64,000 nt of DNA from Arthrobacter sp. M4. Lineage in GTDB: Bacteria > Actinomycetota > Actinomycetes > Actinomycetales > Micrococcaceae. Shown here one piece after another: positions 61,007-64,000 of the stretch; position 1 is the first letter of the stretch, and each line of letters starts with the position of its first letter. Both the position numbers and the translations under genes were made by a program. The notes under the pieces are model-generated. The model did no database searches and was not told the DNA's origin. It worked only from the letters and a program-made list of their open reading frames with translations. The DNA lies in contig NZ_JAIWYX010000008.1 of NCBI RefSeq assembly GCF_020251205.1, positions 124,001-188,000 on the forward strand, given 5' to 3'.

Positions 61007-61275
61007 CCCCAGCAGCGCACTCCGGCCGGGATCACGGCGGCAATGAGGTACATCCGGACCCGAAGCGCGTGCGCATCGGGGAGGACTTCGATCTCATCAT
61101 CGGATTCCTCGCCTTCTGGGCACTCGTGCTGTTGGTGGTGACGGTCTATATGGAGCTCACGGCGCAGTCCGCTGTGGCTTGGGCCGTGGGACTCCTGGTT
61201 GTAGTCCTGATGATCTGGGGAATGGTAGTCCTGCGGCGGCGCTTACCCGCCAGGACAGGACGGCGACACTCCTAA
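61003..61275 (+). CDS. Small two-helix membrane protein in the sugar importer operon
   Basis: A 90-residue protein with two membrane helices (DLIIGFLAFWALVLLVVTVY and AVGLLVVVLMIWGMVVL). GTG 61003 overlaps the upstream stop. It is a common but unnamed companion in actinobacterial sugar-importer operons; role unknown. Confidence 0.7.
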   Translation: MTPAAHSGRDHGGNEVHPDPKRVRIGEDFDLIIGFLAFWALVLLVVTVYMELTAQSAVAWAVGLLVVVLMIWGMVVLRRRLPARTGRRHS

Positions 61276-61452
61276 GGAATCGTCAAGACCCGCACAATGC
61301 AGCGGGCGGTGGCCGGCCGTGCCGCCGCCCGCTGCGCACACTCGTAGCAATTCAAGAAAGGACAGCCCGGCGGATAGGGTGGATATTTGCCGCACGGGCA
61401 TGTCAACGGCCACCGGCACACGCCGGAGAACGAGGCCGCTGAGGAGGGCACT

Positions 61453-62514
61453 GTGGCACGCACCGAAAGGGCCCAGAGGGGAGGACACCCCGGGGTCAGC
61501 ATCGAAGATGTAGCCGCCGCAGCGGGTGTCTCCACTGCCACGGTTTCCAGGGCCGTCCGTGGCCTGCCGCGGGTTTCGCCCGCCACCAGGGAAAAAATCC
61601 TGCGCATCGCCGGGGAACTCGGCTACGTCGCATCATCATCGGCGTCCGGACTCGCTACCGGACGCACCCGAACCGTCGGTGTGCTGGCCCCCTACGTGGA
61701 TCGCTGGTTCTTCTTCAAGGCCATTGAGGGCGTTGACCGGGAACTGCATGCCCGTGGCTACAACCTGTCCCTTTTTAACTTGGGCGGCCAGCGCGGTGCC
61801 CGGGAGCGGCTCTTCAGCAAGACCATGGTGTACAAGCAGATCGACGCTCTCCTAGTGCTCTGCATGTCCCTGACCCATGAAGAGATCGATGACCTCCAGC
61901 GCATCGACATCCCGCTGATAGTAGTCGGCGGTCCGGTGGAGGATTGTCCCAGCATAGGCATCGACGATTACGCGGCGTCCGCTTTGGCGACCTCCCACCT
62001 GATCAAGCTCGGCCACCGCGACATCGCGCTCCTCCACGGGCAGGACGACTCGGACTTGAACTTCGCCGTACCCCGGCTACGTGTGGAGGGCTTCACGGAC
62101 ACCATGGCAAAGGCCGGCTGTGCGATGCCCGCCCACTGGGACATTTACGGGAACTTCACCGTAGGGAGCGGCCAGGAGGGCTTTGACGAACTCTGGTCCA
62201 AGCCGGGCCGCAAACCCACCGCACTTTTCTGCGCCTCCGATGAAATGGCGATTGGTGCCATACTGCAGGCGCGCCGCCGGGGAGTCCGCGTGCCGGAAGA
62301 CCTTTCCGTCGTCGGAATCGACAACCATGAGTTTTCTGAGGCCCTTGGCCTCACCACCGTGGCGCAGGACCCCGTGGACCAGGGGCGTTTGGGCACACGG
62401 ATGCTGCTGGATGAACTGGCCGGCGCCACCGGCTCCGTCCGCACTACCGTGGCGTCCCATAAGCTGATCGTCCGGGAGACGACGGCGCCGCCGCGGTTGG
62501 ACAAGCAAGGCTAA
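61453..62514 (+). CDS. LacI family regulator of the disaccharide importer
   Basis: A 353-residue repressor. The headpiece is VSIEDVAAAAGVSTATVSRA, followed by VSPATREKILRIAGELGYV. The rest is the sugar-binding domain. GTG 61453 has GAGGAGG five bases upstream; an in-frame ATG further upstream lacks one. Likely binds the CRE-like operator at 57635-57648. Confidence 0.9.
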   Translation: MARTERAQRGGHPGVSIEDVAAAAGVSTATVSRAVRGLPRVSPATREKILRIAGELGYVASSSASGLATGRTRTVGVLAPYVDRWFFFKAIEGVDRELHARGYNLSLFNLGGQRGARERLFSKTMVYKQIDALLVLCMSLTHEEIDDLQRIDIPLIVVGGPVEDCPSIGIDDYAASALATSHLIKLGHRDIALLHGQDDSDLNFAVPRLRVEGFTDTMAKAGCAMPAHWDIYGNFTVGSGQEGFDELWSKPGRKPTALFCASDEMAIGAILQARRRGVRVPEDLSVVGIDNHEFSEALGLTTVAQDPVDQGRLGTRMLLDELAGATGSVRTTVASHKLIVRETTAPPRLDKQG

Positions 62515-62553
62515 AGCCCGACGACGGCACGTGGCAGGGCGCCAAGTCTTGCG

Positions 62554-63432
62554 TTAGGACGCCCTGGCCAGTTGCCGGATGGGGATCCAGCGGGAAGCGA
62601 GTCGGCGATAGGCTGCCGCAGCTCCCGTCATGTCGCCTTCTGCCAGGCACTCAATGCCCAGCCGCACATCCATGGGAGATTCGTCCGGGTACACCTTGTC
62701 AGCCACCGCACCATAGTCCAGCTCAACCATGGACTGCACATGGAACAGCTCTAGCCACTCCGTCAGCTGCGTCAAGTCGTCCAACATGTCCAAGTCCGGG
62801 GCGGCCAGTGCCAAGTTCGCCACGGCGAAGCGGGCCCGCTCCAACGCATCGGTGAGCGGCGCCCACACACGGACCGTGACAATCCGGCCGGCAGATTCAA
62901 CAACGTCCGTCCGGTCGGATTCCTGGAACAGGGAGAACCAGCTGAAGGGAATGCCCCAAGTGGAAGCCCGGGTGTGGACCGTCTTGGACCCACGCGCGGC
63001 ATTGACCCTGTTGATGCGTTCCTGGTGCCGGTCTCGTTGTTCCTCGGGAATGAGGAGCTCGGCCAGCGGCCCGTGAATGCCCTCCATGAGCGCATTGGCT
63101 GCCAAGCCAGCCCGAATGACCAGCTGGCTGGGGCAGTACAGGAGGCGATCGGCGTCGTTCTCGTCCCGAATCCGGGTGACCCGCACCAAATCGGTGCGGC
63201 CTGTGGGGAAGGGGTCGCCACCCTCCCGAGTGATCCGGCCCAGCGAGGCCAGCAGCTCCGCATACTCGACCGCGTCCCTTGACCCCAGCTGCGATCCAGC
63301 GTCCGCCAGTTGCTCCTGCTCGTCGACCGGAAAGGCTTCAAGGGGCTCGTACACACGCAGCGACGAGGAGAACGGCAGGCCTGCCTGCCCGCGGTAAAGA
63401 TTGCCCGTCAACGCCGGCTCCTCCTTCATCAT
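62554..63432 (-). CDS. Hypothetical protein
   Basis: A 292-residue soluble protein (MMKEEPALTGNLYRGQAGLP), without a recognised domain. It has a helical, mid-length look and ends CLAEGDMTGAAAAYRRLASRW, a TPR-like end. It is conserved-looking in codon use and reads toward the LacI gene. Function not assigned. Confidence 0.6.
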   Translation of the reverse strand: MMKEEPALTGNLYRGQAGLPFSSSLRVYEPLEAFPVDEQEQLADAGSQLGSRDAVEYAELLASLGRITREGGDPFPTGRTDLVRVTRIRDENDADRLLYCPSQLVIRAGLAANALMEGIHGPLAELLIPEEQRDRHQERINRVNAARGSKTVHTRASTWGIPFSWFSLFQESDRTDVVESAGRIVTVRVWAPLTDALERARFAVANLALAAPDLDMLDDLTQLTEWLELFHVQSMVELDYGAVADKVYPDESPMDVRLGIECLAEGDMTGAAAAYRRLASRWIPIRQLARAS

Positions 63433-63456
63433 GCCGTGAGAGTGGTCAGGGAGTGA

Positions 63457-64000
63457 CTAATCCGCAAGTTCTACGATGACCGGAGCGTGGTCCGAGGCAC
63501 CCTTGCCCTTGCGCTCTTCCCGGTCGATCATCGCACCGGTGGCCCGTGCCGCCAGGGCCGGGGAACCCAGGACAAAGTCGATCCGCATCCCTTCCTTCTT
63601 GGGGAAGCGGAGCTGCGTGTAGTCCCAGTAGGTGTAGACGCCCGGTCCTGGAGTGTAGGCACGGGCCAAGTCCGTGAACCCGGCCTCTTCGAAGGCGTGG
63701 AAGGCTTCTCGCTCGGGCTCGCTGACGTGCGTCATGAGGTTGGTGCGGAAATATTCGATGTCCCACACGTCGTCGTCGAAGGGCGCGATGTTCCAGTCAC
63801 CCATCAGCGCCACCTGGGCCTCGGGTTCCTTCTCAAGAAGGGTGGCCGCGTGGCCCTTCAGGGCGCTGAGCCAGAGCAGCTTATACGGCATGTGCTCGTC
63901 GTCCAGGGACCGGCCGTTGGGCACGTACAGGCTCCACACCCTAATGCCGCCGCAGGTGGCGCCAATCGCGCGGGCCTCCTGCGTGGGGTTCTTGCCGCCC
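63457..64000 (-). CDS. xth: Exodeoxyribonuclease III, partial
   Basis: C-terminal part of an AP endonuclease/3'-5' exonuclease of the Xth family, DNA base-excision repair. GDWNIAP and the C-terminal GASDHAPVIVEL (catalytic Asp-His pair) are present. The N-terminus lies beyond the end of the window (frame stays open to base 63999). Confidence 0.92.
   Translation of the reverse strand, partial: GGKNPTQEARAIGATCGGIRVWSLYVPNGRSLDDEHMPYKLLWLSALKGHAATLLEKEPEAQVALMGDWNIAPFDDDVWDIEYFRTNLMTHVSEPEREAFHAFEEAGFTDLARAYTPGPGVYTYWDYTQLRFPKKEGMRIDFVLGSPALAARATGAMIDREERKGKGASDHAPVIVELAD

Noticed and set aside
62535-62566. Terminator between LacI and the 62.5-kb gene
   Set aside because: CAGGGCG/CGCCCTG pair over 7 bases only and overlap the coding end of the minus-strand gene.

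Overview
The window looks like a chromosomal segment from a high-GC actinobacterium of the Micrococcaceae, most likely Arthrobacter or a close relative (Paenarthrobacter/Pseudarthrobacter). This is inferred from codon use, the many GTG/TTG starts, a five-gene Asp23/AmaP envelope-stress operon, the PadR-DUF1048-ABC module and an actinobacterial hut operon. I see no transposase, integrase, phage gene or CRISPR array.

Layout. 1-2.1 kb: glycerophosphodiesterase and an AzlCD-type exporter. 2.3-6.9 kb: an exporter and drug-modification block (PadR, DUF1048, ABC ATPase, ABC permease, then TetR plus FAD monooxygenase). 7-16 kb: housekeeping and surface genes (DUF5684 membrane protein, NUDIX hydrolase, secreted beta-propeller-like protein, TetR, thiamine-binding protein, O-methyltransferase, YihY, spermidine-synthase-like protein, lipoprotein, LysR). 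16-18 kb: MHS transporter and 3-hydroxybutyrate dehydrogenase. 18-23 kb: amino-acid permease, an XRE-controlled three-gene operon and a sulfurtransferase. 23-34 kb: histidine use (IclR regulator, hutU, hutH, then hutG), split by a likely D-apionate-lactonase-like gene, gene debris and a tRNA-Cys; hutI is not in the window. 34-42 kb: purine-type permease, CopC protein, two universal stress proteins and a PEP-synthase/rifampin-phosphotransferase-like enzyme. 41.7-42.8 kb: a small AT-richer island with a nucleotidyltransferase/HTH gene pair that looks like a toxin-antitoxin module. 43-48 kb: LolA-like protein with an ABC exporter, zinc-type CDF transporter and a small metalloprotease. 48.4-50.6 kb: LacI regulator and PfkB sugar kinase. 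52 kb: tRNA-Glu/Asp/Phe cluster. 53-55.6 kb: Asp23/AmaP operon. 55.7-62.5 kb: alpha-glucosidase divergent from a binding protein-dependent disaccharide importer, with a LacI regulator and a CRE-like operator in the divergent promoter. The window ends inside an exodeoxyribonuclease III gene.

The most unusual structure is repetitive DNA that the genes do not explain. At least five genes carry short tandem repeats (16, 26, about 28-53, 40 and 79 bp periods) anchored on their stop codons and running into the 3' flank. Three or more genes carry in-frame tandem repeats (a TetR regulator, an ABC permease N-terminus, an ABC ATPase C-terminus). A family of about 63-bp palindromes is found three times between genes. 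The other candidate system worth testing is the nucleotidyltransferase/HTH pair with its own operator.
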